Below are positions 36,430-47,900 of a DNA stretch of 59,634 nucleotides, piece by piece (positions within the stretch are counted from its first letter, which is position 1; each line of letters starts with the position of its first letter). The notes under the pieces are model-generated. The model did no database searches, had not been told where the DNA came from, and saw only the letters and a list, made by a program, of their open reading frames with translations. Made by a program: the position numbers and the translations under genes. The DNA comes from Chromera velia (Eukaryota; Sar; Chromeraceae), in contig JAHBMJ010000008.1 in NCBI GenBank assembly GCA_018398765.1, forward strand, positions 1-59,634, written 5' to 3'.

Positions 36430-36448
36430 ACCCCAGCCCACGCGTGCA
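36430..36448. repeat. LINE target-site duplication, right copy
   Basis: The 19-base match to 24209-24227, followed by TGCATGGCCCCGGAAAGCGA, the interrupted host repeat. Confidence 0.85.
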
Positions 36449-36787
36449 TGCATGGCCCCGGAAAGCGAAGCGGGGGGCACTTAGTAAACTTTTCCTAGAG
36501 CTCACGATGCATAGAGCTTTGATAAAAAAAAGGCCCCAGAAAGCTTCAACCGCTCCTCAGTGGCTCAGAAAAGCGTCAAAAATTAACCACCTACCCTCGT
36601 TTAATCCACTATCACTTGCTGCCAATGCGTCCAAAGTAGGCAGGCGGTTTTAGCATAGTTTTATAGTCAGTACTACCAAACAATACATGTCGCACTCTTC
36701 CAGCATACGTGTCAAGGAAGAAGGAAGAGGGATCGTCTGGTCATTGTTCTTTTGAAAAACTTTGAGACGTCGTTGAGTTGCCCTCTT

Positions 36788-37120
36788 TCAGAACCACAAC
36801 TTCAAGTTGAAGAAGAATGCCGTCTCCGCTGGCCATCGATGATCGATCTGCATCCCTCTCCTCTCAATTCGCTCCAAGACTTTCAACACTGTCAGCTGCA
36901 CACCAACATCGGGTGAGACGTCGAAGCAATGCACAGCTGTCTGCGACTGTTTGTGTATCTTCATAGATTCTTGGAAAGTTGTTAAGCGCTTGAGCTGTTC
37001 CCGCTCTGTGTTTGCAGCATTCAGTGTCGACTGGAACTGAAGGCGTACATGTAGCTGTCCTTGAATGTCCTGCGTATACGTCGACCTGGTATTTCTCTCT
37101 ATTTTCTTTTCTGCCTCCAT
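36788..37120 (-). CDS. Doubtful 110-codon ORF
   Basis: An ATG-initiated frame on the minus strand begins MEAEKKIERNTRST and is evenly mixed in composition, unlike the simple repeats next to it. No family is recognised, and splice partners are not evident. It may be a spurious ORF. Confidence 0.2.
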   Translation of the reverse strand: MEAEKKIERNTRSTYTQDIQGQLHVRLQFQSTLNAANTEREQLKRLTTFQESMKIHKQSQTAVHCFDVSPDVGVQLTVLKVLERIERRGMQIDHRWPAETAFFFNLKLWF

Positions 37121-37259
37121 CTATTCAGTTTGTTGATGCATGCCCGTCTCCATCAGGAATTAACGTCTCTTCGTGAAAAAATGCGGACTGCGTCTTCTCC
37201 CGGCCTGGATTGGACCGGTCACAATCAATCACGCTCACAATTTTTGCTGAAAAGACTCT

Positions 37260-38250
37260 CTTCGCTCACTTACCCACTCGCTCACGCGCTCTTTTCCTCA
37301 ATCTCTTCCTCCATGATCGCTTCATCCTTGCCTTCCTCCTCTGACTTACTGACTCACTAACTTCTTTGCTCATCCACTCACCCCCTCACTCTTTTCCGCC
37401 AACCCTCCCTACCTACCTCCTTCCCTGCCTGCTTTCATCCCAGCTTCCTTCCTTCCATCCCTCTGCTCCTTCGCTCACTCGTTCAGTCGCTCACTCACTC
37501 ATTCACTCATTCACTTACTCATTCACTTACACACCAACCCGCTCGCTCACTCACATAGATACCAAGCAACATCTACTTACTCAATGCCTCTTTTACTAGC
37601 TGACTCACTTACTGATATACTTCCTCGCTCTTTCTTTCTTGCTTAATATCTTTCGTTCTCTCTTTCTTTTTTTTTGTTCTTTTCTTTTCTCCCTTTTTTT
37701 ATTCTTTGTGCTTTTGTCCTTCTATCCTTCTTTCCTCTCTTCTTTGTTTCTATACTTTCTTTCTTCCCTTCTTTCTGTCTTTGATCCCTGTTTTATTTCT
37801 TCATTCTTCCACTTTCCGCCTGCCTCCTCTCTTTCTGCATGTTTTTCTGCTATTTCTTTTTTCTGTCCTTTCTCCAGTTTTTGTTTGCTTGCTCGTTTGC
37901 TGGGTACTTGTTTATCTACCTGCTTCTTTCCTACTAAGACTTTCTTTCCTTGATTCTTTCTTTTCTCCCTGCTTTATTCCTTCCGGTTCCTAACCTTCCT
38001 CCCTCCCTCCTTCCCTCCCTCCGTTCGTCTCTTCCATCTTCGTTCCTTCCCCCCTTTCCTCCTTTTTTCCATCCTTCCTTCCTTCCTTCCTTCCTTCCTT
38101 CCTCGGAAGTTCATCCCTCCCTTCCTTTCGATCACCTTCCCTGCCTCCCTGCCAGAACCTACCTCCGTCGCGCCCCCTCTTTCCTCGCTCCCTTACTTGC
38201 TTCATGCTTCCTTCCATGCTTCCTAGCCTTCCTCCCTCATGAGTCATGAT
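37260..38250. repeat. Pyrimidine-rich low-complexity block
   Basis: Roughly 1 kb of CTCACTCATT-type decamer runs, then (CTTT)n and (CTTC)n tracts, including a long CCTT run near 38073-38103. Open frames here encode only Ser/Phe/Leu/Pro runs and are not genes. Confidence 0.9.
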
Positions 38251-39130
38251 CTAGCCCATAATGATGGGTCTCAAACTAGGTCTCAAATTCCGTCCCTCTG
38301 TCTCTCCTTATTTTGCTCCCACTTTTTTGCAAAGATATTGCAAAGTGGGGCTTGAAGCGGCACCTACTGTCGCAGCCGGTGGCAGCTTATCATGCCTTGA
38401 TTAATTAACTTTGAAGTCGTATGAAGAACGTTCAATAATCTTCAATTGAGGCTACAGGAAATTCATGAAAAAATTAAATGAATGATGGGTCAAAAACTCA
38501 AAGTTAAATAAACCATCATCAAAAAATAAAAAATAAAAAAAAATTATGATGAAAGAAAGATTATTCGAGATACTGTTCGACCACTGTGACATTTTATATT
38601 AAAATAATATTAAAAGAAAATCAATTCTCTTATCAAATGTTTAAATATTTTTAAAGATGCATAGCATAGCATTATGAAAAACCCGTACAGCAGTATTCTT
38701 AAATATACGAGTCTACAAAAAGCCTGTCTAAGCCTCACTGAAGTTTATGCTCGATTATGCTCATATAAAAAATAAGTTATTGGTGGCTTTTATTAAGTGT
38801 CAAAATGTCTGGGCGGCTTCTGCCATTATATATCATTAATTCAAATCTGAGTAAATCAGAATGTTCATGGTGTGCCTGGGGTGAAACCACCATGACTCTG
38901 GAAAATAAAACAGGGGACACTAAATTATGAAACAACTATAGACCAAACAATTCTCGCGACCGCGAGTATACCTTTCCGCAGCTTCAAGCATGCAGCCATA
39001 TAGCATGCATCTAGTACGTACGAATAGCGTGCGTCAAGTAATTATCATTTTTCTTGCTTTCCAGGGCCGTTTGCAAGCTTGCTTACGTCAGATGCACGCG
39101 CAGTGTCTTTCAGAAAAAACCTGGCCCCGA
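38251..39130. other. AT-rich spacer, no gene seen
   Basis: 38390-38960 is AT-rich, with A and TA runs. 39055-39130 contains a diverged copy of the TTTCCGGGGCCG repeat (here TTTCCAGGGCCG), followed by GTTTGCAAGCTTGCTTACGT. Confidence 0.6.
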
Positions 39131-39377
39131 ACGTAGCGTTGTGAAGGTCTGACAAGCAGTTGTGTTAGGATGAAATGAAGTACGCGCGCATAACATGCGT
39201 AGGGCGTATGCATGCATGCATGCCGGGAATTAATTGTGCAGCATGCAGTCTCTATGAAGACATCCGTTGTTTGTCTTACAGAACAGAGATAGCAGAACTA
39301 CCCATGCATGACAGAACCTTTATCCGTATGTAGGAGCTGATCCCAGCTACGACTAGCTGAGGGCCTACATCCCTACG
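39131..39377. repeat. 250-bp dispersed repeat, copy 1
   Basis: Nearly identical to 41858-42112 in the same orientation. The ends read ACGTAG and CTACGT, forming a 6-bp inverted terminal pair, so it may be a small non-autonomous element. No target duplication is evident. Confidence 0.85.
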
Positions 39378-39570
39378 TGGTAGCAGAGCCTGAACCGGCC
39401 TCAGTAGGTTCGCGTGCTCTCGTTTCATCGATTGAACATGTGAACAGTCCATCTTCTGCTGTGCGAGTGCAAAGTTACGGATTAACTTTTATCGCCTGCA
39501 CGCAGCCACATCTTGAAGTCCGTAATCAGTAGAGAGCCACGTCTTTCTTTTTCCTTGAAAGTTTGTTTCG

Positions 39571-41025
39571 ATGTCGGTGCCTGATCGCTTTGGGGAGTTC
39601 GTTCTCGCTGTCGAGAGACTCGAGAAATTCAAGCATGTCTCTTTTTTCGAAGTGCACAAGAACGGTCGATCTCTTCTCGACGAAGGAAAAGAGCTTGCAG
39701 AGAAGCTCTTTATTGCTGCAGGGGGCAACTTAGAGACTCTGCAGTCCCGGCAGAAGCCCAACTTTTCCGTTTCAACAACACCGCCCTCCACCAATACAGA
39801 GGGTGTCACGAAGAAGAAGACTCGCAGAAGCAAAAGGATGATGGGAAGAGCCTGGGCCCGCAAGCAATTAAGCAAGACGAATGAAGAGAATGCACCAAAG
39901 TTGATGACGTCTTTGGGGAAGAAAAACAAAAGTGCAGATCGTCTGTCCGCGTTGCTATCATCGCAGGCAGATGGAAAGAAAGAGAAGAGCCCGTGCAGAG
40001 GAAGTGGGTGGAGGCCTGTGGCATCCGTTCCTGATGCCCCACCCAGTCAGGAAGAGTATGTTGAGACAGAAGTGAGTGGTCTGCATGCTCTGCTCCCAAG
40101 AACATTCGTAGGAGCATCAGGGAATGGCAGAGGAGAAGTGAGAGAGACAGAAGACCCGTCTTCATACACTGGTCGACCGACAGACCAGGAGGACGTGAAT
40201 ATGCACCATCCCGCAAGTGGAGAGATGCAGCTGGAGATGCAGTCTGTGGGTCTGTCTGATTTTCCCCCTGTGATTACTCCAGCCGGGGGATATTTACAGA
40301 ACGAAGAGGTAGTTCCTATGTTGCTTGGTGTTCTGCACTCCACTTTGCAAACGTAGGAGAAACCAGGGAGAGCCGAAAGGAGGACCGCAAAGCAGCAGAG
40401 GAAGAGGGAGAGAAAGAAAGAAGCTAAACACCAAACACAGTTGTATACAATCAGACAAACTCGAACGGGGGATCACCAGACGACCCTCGGTGGTTCCCTT
40501 CAGAAGGTAGCTGTGCAGACGTAGGGGGAGAGTGTTTGCATGCACACGGGTTTGTGTAGGGGATCTACAGTGCAAGACGAGATGGGAAGAGCGGCTGTCC
40601 TTCAAGGCCGTAAAGAGAGGAAGAAGATGCGAAAAGAGTGGAAGAAGCAAGAGACGCGGAGGGTTGAAATCAAAACGATTCGACAGGAGCAGACAGAGGC
40701 AAGGGGTTTTGGTAATCAGTCAATGCCTCGCCTTAGAGAACCTTTGCCAGCTTCAGAGACCGCTCCTCGTAGATTTGGCTCCATTCGCCTCCGTGGATGT
40801 GTCAAAATGGGAGATGTGCGAGAAACAAGGGGGCTTGGGAGTTCCACGCCTCTGCTGAGAAGCGTTACCCCGCCAAGGAGAATCAGCAGCATCCATCAGT
40901 CCGATCAAGAGCACACACCGAACACACAGCACGAGGGGTACAGAGTGGAAGAATTGCCTCCGTCTGTCCAGGCACTTTTTCAGGAATCTTGGGCACGATA
41001 TGCGATGGGAATGCCCATTTACTGA
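39571..41025 (+). CDS. Unrecognised Lys/Arg-rich protein (two-exon model)
   Basis: Exon 1 39571-40352 and exon 2 40560-41025 join at phase 2 (donor GTAGGA, acceptor TGTAG), giving about 415 residues. Without splicing, exon 1 would end at the TAG at 40354. The N-terminal 55 residues look folded (DRFGEFVLAVERLEKF, GRSLLDEGKELAEKLF). The rest has basic clusters (KKKTRRSKRMM), then KERKKMRKEWKKQETRR in exon 2. The C-terminus VEELPPSVQALFQESWARYA looks like a conserved helix. The composition suggests a nucleolar or RNA-associated protein, but no family is identified. Two 250-bp direct repeats flank the locus. Confidence 0.6.
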
Positions 41026-41857
41026 GCAAGAGAGTAAGCAGAAGGCATCGTGCAGGGAAGAAACAATTGATGAGGGTGCAACGTAGTAAGTGATCATGTA
41101 GGCATGGAGACGGCGTGTGTCTCTATTCAGTCTTGTTGCACGACTGTCCGATCTCGTCCGTTTGTATTCGTTCTTTTCGTTTGAACAGTCGTCTTGGCCT
41201 GTTTGTCTACCCTGGGGGATCGAATTCTCGCAGTGGTTGTCGTTTGGTTTGATAAAGGAATATCTGTCTGCGCTCGCCAGGAATTTTTTTTTTCGGTGAT
41301 CGTTTCAATCGTTGCGTGCCTTTGCTCAGCTGCGGGGCGCGGCGTTGGAGAAAGGGGGCACGGTGTGGGTGAGGAAGGAAGGGAGGAGACGGAAGCAGGT
41401 GGCATGCAGTAAGGAGACAGAGCAAAGAGAGGAAGAGAAGAAGAGCTGACAGTGACTGACGGCCAGAAAGGGAAGACTCTGTTTGTGTAGCATGACGGCT
41501 GAAATAAGGCAGACATTCAGATCGATCAGAAAAAGAGAGAGCAAGAGTTAAAGTAGGCAGAGGTGGCTGTATTGGCTACGGATTAGCCAATCAGAGAAAC
41601 AGTTCATCTCATGTGCTGCTGCATTCCAGGTTCAAATCCTGTGAACGATTCTTCATCCCGCTTTTCATGTGAGAAAAGAGAGCCTGCTTTGCAATCAGTC
41701 GTCATAAGCCTAATCAGCAGCAAAGGCTGGAAGAAGGAGAACATGACTTGAGGTGACTTGCATAGATTCGAGATCGTTCTGTATGGACCGCGCCTTTTTG
41801 AGATCAAATTGCCTCATGCTGATGAAGTGGCGGGATGCCACTCTAGAGGGAGGGGGC
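41026..41857. other. Spacer, no gene seen
   Basis: Mixed-composition sequence with no conserved coding signal. It probably contains the 3' UTR of the preceding gene. A GGTTCAAATCC motif near 41629 resembles a tRNA B box but has no matching acceptor stem. Confidence 0.5.
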
Positions 41858-42112
41858 ACGTAGCGTTGTGAAGGTCTGACAAGCAGTTGTGTTAGGATAA
41901 AATGAAGTACGTGCGCATAACGTGCGTAGGGCGCATGCATGCATGCATGCATGTATGCCGGGAATTAATTGTGCAGCATGCAGTCTCTATGAAGACATCC
42001 GTTGTTTGTTTTACAGAATAGAGATAGCAGAACTACCCATGCATGACAGAACCTTTATCCGTATGTAGGAGCTGATCCCAGCTACGACTAGCTGAGGGCC
42101 TACATCCCTACG
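41858..42112. repeat. 250-bp dispersed repeat, copy 2
   Basis: Direct-orientation partner of 39131-39377, with an eight-base expansion in its GCAT run and a few substitutions. Confidence 0.85.
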
Positions 42113-42748
42113 CCGAAAGGCTGAATTGGGCTATGTGTGCATCAGATGCCACTTACCCCGGGGCTTACCCGGGGGGAGGGGGGGATTCCGCGCATATTTT
42201 TTTCCCGTGTAGGGGGGGGGTCGGCGTACGTCAATCGTGCAGTTCTCATTTTTCTTGCTTTCCGGGGCCGTTCGCAAGCTTGCTTGCGTCAGATGCATGT
42301 GGTTGCATGTGTGCTTTCCCGGCCGCGGCCCATCTTAATTGCCCCCGGCCGCGGGCCCGGCCGCGCCATGCGCCAATATATATGCGCCATGGCGCCCGCC
42401 CGGCCGTGCACCCGCGGCCGCGCGCTTTCCGCGGCGGACCCGCCGCGGCCGGCAAAAATTACTGCTCGATCATTCCGCGCCATTTCCGCGCCAATCTTCG
42501 ATCAAACCACCTAACAACATCATATCAAGCCCACCTGGAAAAAAGACACATGCAGTAGTGGTTATTAGAGTGTCCATATAATATCACTGCCCCCCCCGCT
42601 CTCTCGTACAAGACAAGGACAAGAGGTTTTCCACTTGTCCTGGGAAAAAAACCTGAACCCGTTTGCTGAAGCCCAACGGTGTGGAGCAACGGAGCAAGCA
42701 GGAGACGACAGACGGCTGTCAATTAAGTGGAGAACTGAAAGCAGCGAC
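42113..42748. other. GC-palindromic region upstream of coatomer zeta
   Basis: 42255-42300 carries a TTTCCGGGGCCG repeat copy. 42318-42455 is packed with overlapping GGCCGCGGCC, CCCGCGG and GCGCCATGGCGC palindromes. The block is very rich in CpG and lies about 300-430 bp before the coatomer zeta ATG. No gene is seen. Confidence 0.6.
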
Positions 42749-45700
42749 ATGCTTGCGCAAGTTCTCGCAATTGTCCTCCTGGACAGTGAGGGCCAGAGGA
42801 TTGCGGCAAAATACCACCAGAAAAATGAGGCCTTTTCCGACTTTGTGGCACAACAGAAGTTCGAGAAGCAACTGTCTCAGAAACCCAACAGACGAACAAA
42901 CAGGAATGAAGGTGGGTGATTCTGATGCTCGTGCAGGAGTGCTGAGTCGGGTGCAAAAGTTGTGAGTGCATGTAGAGGAAGGGATGGTGAGGGGTTGGGC
43001 GGGTTCATCGGTCTACACATGCACGTCGCCAGAGAGCTCGCGATCCATGCCAGTAAATTTGGTGAAAGTGTATCTGATTCTCTCGCGAGGCAGCTTCAGC
43101 GTCAGGACGTTCCTGGGTCTGATTTTTGGGTTCACGCTTCCTCTTTTTTTCACATCCGTTCATTCTTCCCTTCTTTGCTTTTCTCCGATCTTTCCCCTCT
43201 TCATTGTTTCCTCCGCTCCATTTTCCACCTCCATCCGTGCCGCCTCTTCCCCCACTCTTCTTTCTTGACTTTTCGTTTTTCCGTTACCGTGCTTCTCAAT
43301 TGTTCGATTCAACTCGCTAGTATGTACCCGTACATTCGCCCACCAACAAATGCAGTTGAGGTTGTAACGATCGACGACTTTGTGGCACTCTTTCGGTCCT
43401 CCAATGATGTTTTCCTTTACGTCGTTGGGGACCCCGCGGAGAACGAGGTGATCGTCCTGGAACTCGTCAACGCACTCCACCAGGCCTTGACGAACATATG
43501 CGGGTGGGTGGATAGGTGGGCAGTTGGTCCTGTGGCATGCATACAAAGTTATTATCTCTCAAGACCCCCAGGCAGCAATGCGAACCCCTTGGCATGCTAG
43601 TCGATGGGCTCTCATTAATTAATTTCTTTCCGTTGCCTTCTTTTCTTTTCCCCGCAGAGGTGGTATCTCCAAGAAAAGCTTGTTCGACAATTTGGATTCC
43701 GTGTTTCTCTTGTTGGACGAGGCCACTGACGGAGCGTAAGTCGACCCTCCCTCTCACCGGCAGTGCTTGCCCTTTTGCCTGTCTTGATCTGCCGGTGAAA
43801 GAAAGGAGAGAAAAGGAAACAGAGACTGTCTGTACGTGTCTGCCCGAGTTCAGTAGGAAAAGGAGAAGAAACGGACAAAATGATCCACCCTGTCGCACAG
43901 TCTGTTGTCTTCTGTTTGGCGGTTGTCTGTTCTCTGTTGTGTAAGTGAAGAAAAGAGGAGAGGGAAAAGAAAAGAAACATGTAGTATGTCTCTCTGTCTG
44001 TTGTTTTGTCTGATGTTATCTTTACTGCTTATCTCTCTTATCTTGTGGAAGTGATGATTAGCGTGTGACTTCCAGTGATCACGTGAAAACTCGCAAACGC
44101 AAGGGGCACCTAAGTCTCTCATGTCCTTCGGGCCCCCTTCCCCAGTGTCTGTCTGATCGATCCTTTTGTCCGTCCGTCTGCTTGACCGGAAGACAGAAAC
44201 AAACATACGGGCTGTCCATCTCTTTGTTTGAGCCTTCGTCGAGTTTCCTCTTATCGCGAAAAGTGTCGTCGGGGAAGCACCGCAACGGAGGCAAAAGTCT
44301 ATTTCCTCGGGCGCACCTTCCACGCTGTCTAGCTCTGTGTCATTTCTTCGCGTGACAGTTTGAGTTCTCTCCCCTTTTTTTCTTGGCTGTGTGTTTTTTT
44401 TCCGCGTGGTTCTGCTGTCTGTCTTGAGATTCTCTGTCATTGTCTGTTATGCACGAATACATTGTCGTCTTTTTGTCCGTCTTGGTGTCCGCCGTCTCTC
44501 TGTCTCTGTGTCAAAAGACAAAATGAAGTCATGTTGCCTGCCTGAAGTCGCAAAGCGTACTTGTCTTAATGAAAGGAGAGGAAGAGAAGTCATAAAGCCT
44601 TTTCTGAAGCAAGAAAAAAGGAAAAACAAAAGGGAAGAAAAGAACGGTATTGTCTGTTTGTCGGTCTGTCTGTCTGTCTGTCTGAAAGAAACCAAATAGT
44701 CTGTCTGTCCAAGTGAGCAAGAAGAAAAAGAAGAAGAAGAAGAAGAAGCAGCGGAAAGACATCAGATGAGATCGATTTTCCTCGTTTTCCCTCTTTTTCC
44801 GCTATGACGGAGAGGTGGGAAAGAATAGCACGCGATTGTTTTGTCGTTGTGACCGGGAGCAGAAGGAAAGCCTGCCGATTTAGCTCTCTGTCGTGCTGCA
44901 TGTATACGGGATTCAAAGGCTCCCACATGCATACAGAGGGAGCGAGAGCAAGAAAGATAGACACACAGGGTTGTCTGTCTGGATGCCTTTGGGAAATGAA
45001 CGTTTCTTTTTTCACGGTCTGCATCCATCCAAAAATTCTGGAAGAGGGCGGACTAGGAGAAAAAGGAAAGGCGTGACGTCACGGCTTCGTGCTGCTTCAG
45101 TTGAGGAGTAATTTGCATCTCCGTGTCCTCTCTTGGAGTCCCTCCCCCACGGAGACCTCAAATTCCTCTCCCTGTCCAAATCTTCTTTTCTTCTGCAGAG
45201 TGATTTTTGAGACCGAACCAGGACTTCTTCAGCAAAGGGTTCACATGAGCGACGGAGATCTTTCGGTGGACAACCTGACCTTCAATCAGGTTAGTCTTTT
45301 CTTTTCTTTCAGAAGATGGCAGACAGAGAGTTTCTTTGAAGTCAGCTGAAAACCCTTTCCTTTCAGTCGGGGAAGTAAGTACTTGAGGCCTTGATAAGAT
45401 CCTTTTGTATTCCGGTGTAGCTTGACGACCGACAGGCGTTTCTTTCCTTTGTGTAGCTTGCAGTTGGTCTCTTTTGTGTGAGTGAAGTGTCAGTTCCTCT
45501 GTACTCGAAAGCAGTAGTGCCATGAAAACGGAGAAAGATATCTGCCTACTTTCTTACTTATGAGAGAGAAGGGCCGATTTGTTTTGATACCGAAACACGC
45601 ATAATTATAGAAGAAGAAGTCATTGGAGGCAGCTGCGCATTGTTGGTTGCATGCGTCGATTGTGTGGACTTGTAGATACACCGTGCGCGCACACGTCTGT

Positions 45701-45768
45701 CCTGTCCGCAGGCTCTCGCATCCGCTAAAGAGCAGATCACCAAGTCGTTCCTTTCGGGAGGGTCCTAG
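42749..45768 (+). CDS. COPZ: Coatomer subunit zeta
   Basis: Zeta-COP is the small subunit of the COPI vesicle coat, which works in retrograde Golgi-to-ER traffic. It pairs with gamma-COP and has a longin-type (AP small-subunit) fold. Five exons: 42749-42911, 43356-43503, 43658-43735, 45199-45289 and 45712-45768, all in phase, give 178 residues, the usual length of the family. Recognisable segments are VLAIVLLDSEGQRIAAKY, QQKFEKQL, VFLYVVGDPAENEVIVLELV, SVFLLLDEATDG and the C-terminal ASAKEQITKSFL. 42749 is the first in-frame ATG. The stop codon is TAG, useful for judging the retroelement TAGs. Confidence 0.95.
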
Positions 45769-46207
45769 TCGTATGTGGGCTTCAATCTATACCTCAACTT
45801 GAAGTCTTGCCGAACTCGCAGCTGCAAATCATACTCTGCAATTTCACTGCATCGGCCAGGGATACCACAAACTTCAAATGAAAGCAAATAAAAGTACGCA
45901 CAAATCAGGACAAGACTTGACTTTTCTCGTAGCCTGGCCGGCTTTGACATTAATTATGTTTAAAGTCATTCAAACATTTTAGCCAGAGATGTAAAAGATC
46001 ACAGTCTGTAAATTGATTTAGATTGATCATTGACTGAGACCAAGACTGATAGATCCCTTTTTCCCTAGCTTTTCCCTCTCCCCTAGTTTTTCCTTTTTCT
46101 AAGAATGAACAGAAACATTCCCTTCTAGATTCGCTTGCCTATAACGCTAGAAGTATCTGCAACTATATATGGATGGCGATGACGCATCAATATGACTAGT
46201 AATTAAC
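45769..46207. other. Spacer, partly AT-rich
   Basis: The 3' flank of coatomer zeta. It becomes AT-rich from about 45940. No conserved coding signal is visible. Confidence 0.5.
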
Positions 46208-47205
46208 TAGGTCGAAGCTCTTAGCAAGACAGTCGAAGCCCGCATTGACGCAGCAGAGAAGGCATTGGGAGCTGTGTTTGGCACTCTCTCATCTGTTGGT
46301 TTTATTTCTCCCTTCACTAAAATTACTTTGTTCAGGGCTCTCTGGCTGCCAGTCGTGTTGTATGGACTGGAAACGATCCCGCTGAGGAAAGCAGATGTTG
46401 CCTGCCTCGATGCTTTACAGTTATGTTTTGTTTGATGTTGTTTTGGTCTCTCTCACCACTCTTTTGTTTCACCTTCTCTTCTTTCTCTCTCTCTTGAGCT
46501 ATTTAGTTCTCTACTTGGTAAGTTGATTAGAGGCTTCGTTCAATGCATCAAATCGATCGATCGTGCTCTACCCCGGGCAGTGTAGAATGAGTACTTGGCT
46601 TGCTCGTGTGAACCCTTCAAGGCTTTGTTAAAACAATGAAATGGCCGGCCGTTCCTTTGGACTGCTCCCTTTTGTGGCCTCCTTTGCTAAGCTTGGTGGG
46701 GGACAAGTTTAAAAAAAAAAGTAAAGGCAGAAGGAAAAGGGTGGCAAAAAAGATCGTGGAGGGTGCCTGGCTGTCCGGTTAGTTAAAAGAAGACCATAGA
46801 AACGTTAGAGACAGAGACGGAATTTTTCCCCGCCTTGCGAATGTCTCTCCTTTCCAATATGAGAACCCAAGCAAACAGTGTTTGGCCATGCATTTTCTGA
46901 GTAAAAGGAAATGGCGATTGAGAAGCGAAATAATAGAGTGCAGTGTTGACCCTCTCCCTAAGAGTCTGTTGCAGTGCTCCGCAAACTTTTGTATACTTTT
47001 TAGGGCTCTCACGGGGGGGAACATCGATAGAACTCAACCAGAACGACTGTGTAACAGATGTTTGTCCCCCTTGCATGTGATCAAAGATGAGGTTCATATT
47101 CTGATGGAATGCAAAGACTCCGAAAAGGAGCGGAGCAGGCTGAAAGAACTGTACGAAATTGCAAAAGAGAGAGCGCCTATTGACATGAGAATAAAAATCA
47201 CATAA
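46208..47205 (+). pseudogene. LINE relic: RT thumb and C-terminal finger
   Basis: 46210-46425 encodes a C-terminal reverse-transcriptase segment (ARIDAAEKALGAVF, FTKITLFRALWLPVVLYGLE) of the kind that follows the catalytic core in LINEs. After a disrupted stretch, 46882-47205 carries a finger-like LCNRC followed by EVHILMEC and a charged helix, the usual end of such ORFs. The YADD core and endonuclease are absent. The fragment differs in sequence from the 24-36 kb LINE. Confidence 0.75.
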
Positions 47206-47900
47206 AGCGTTGCAGGTGCAACAGGGAGAGACACTTCAAATAATGATCGAGAAGAAAACGAAGGAGATGGTGTTGTTGTTGTACATGATCCTGCCTAGAA
47301 GCAGCTCTAAAGTGTTAGCTGACTGTCTGAAAAAGGTTTATTGTGTCGATCAGGCAAGTTGAGTAGAGTCGTTTTAATTGGCATGCAGGCTTCCTCCTAC
47401 CGCTCCCCCCCCCCATGAATGTGTGCTCTGGGTTGTCCTCAAAGCCTTGTTAGTGGCTTGGGATTTGGCGTCGCTGAATTTAGGATTTAACCCTGAATCA
47501 TCATCAGGTAATTGACATAGTTTTTGAGTCATTTTTTAACTTGGTTTACAAATAGTTGCTCTAGCCAATTTGGGTTATTTGCTAGTTACATATAAAAACT
47601 AATAAAAACTAATTTCATTAAGACAAACATTTTTTAAAGCAATTTTTATAACTATAAACTCATAGTTAAACCTAGAGCTAAACTCCTTCTAATAGGCTGA
47701 TATAGAACTGGAGTTTACTGAACTTGAAGCTAGTGCCTAGGCCTAGGCCTAGGCCAGTGTTGACCGATGTATGATTGAGCGTTTAAGCGTAATTTACGAA
47801 TTGAACCAATGGACGTCGATCGGCGATTTAGCAAGCATTCGCTGCATGATTCGCACAGATCGATGCGCAATTTTGAACATAGATGCAGAAGAATTCTGAT
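47206..47900. other. AT-rich spacer, no gene seen
   Basis: AT-rich sequence with a short CCTAGG tandem near 47738-47756. It lies downstream of the minus-strand gene ending at 47901. Confidence 0.5.

Noticed and set aside
37366-38250. Long pyrimidine-strand ORFs
   Set aside because: They encode only Ser/Phe/Leu/Pro repeats from (CTTC)n and (CTTT)n tracts.
41560-41660. tRNA gene suggested by GGTTCAAATCC
   Set aside because: No complementary acceptor stem or convincing A box upstream, and the T stem is imperfect.
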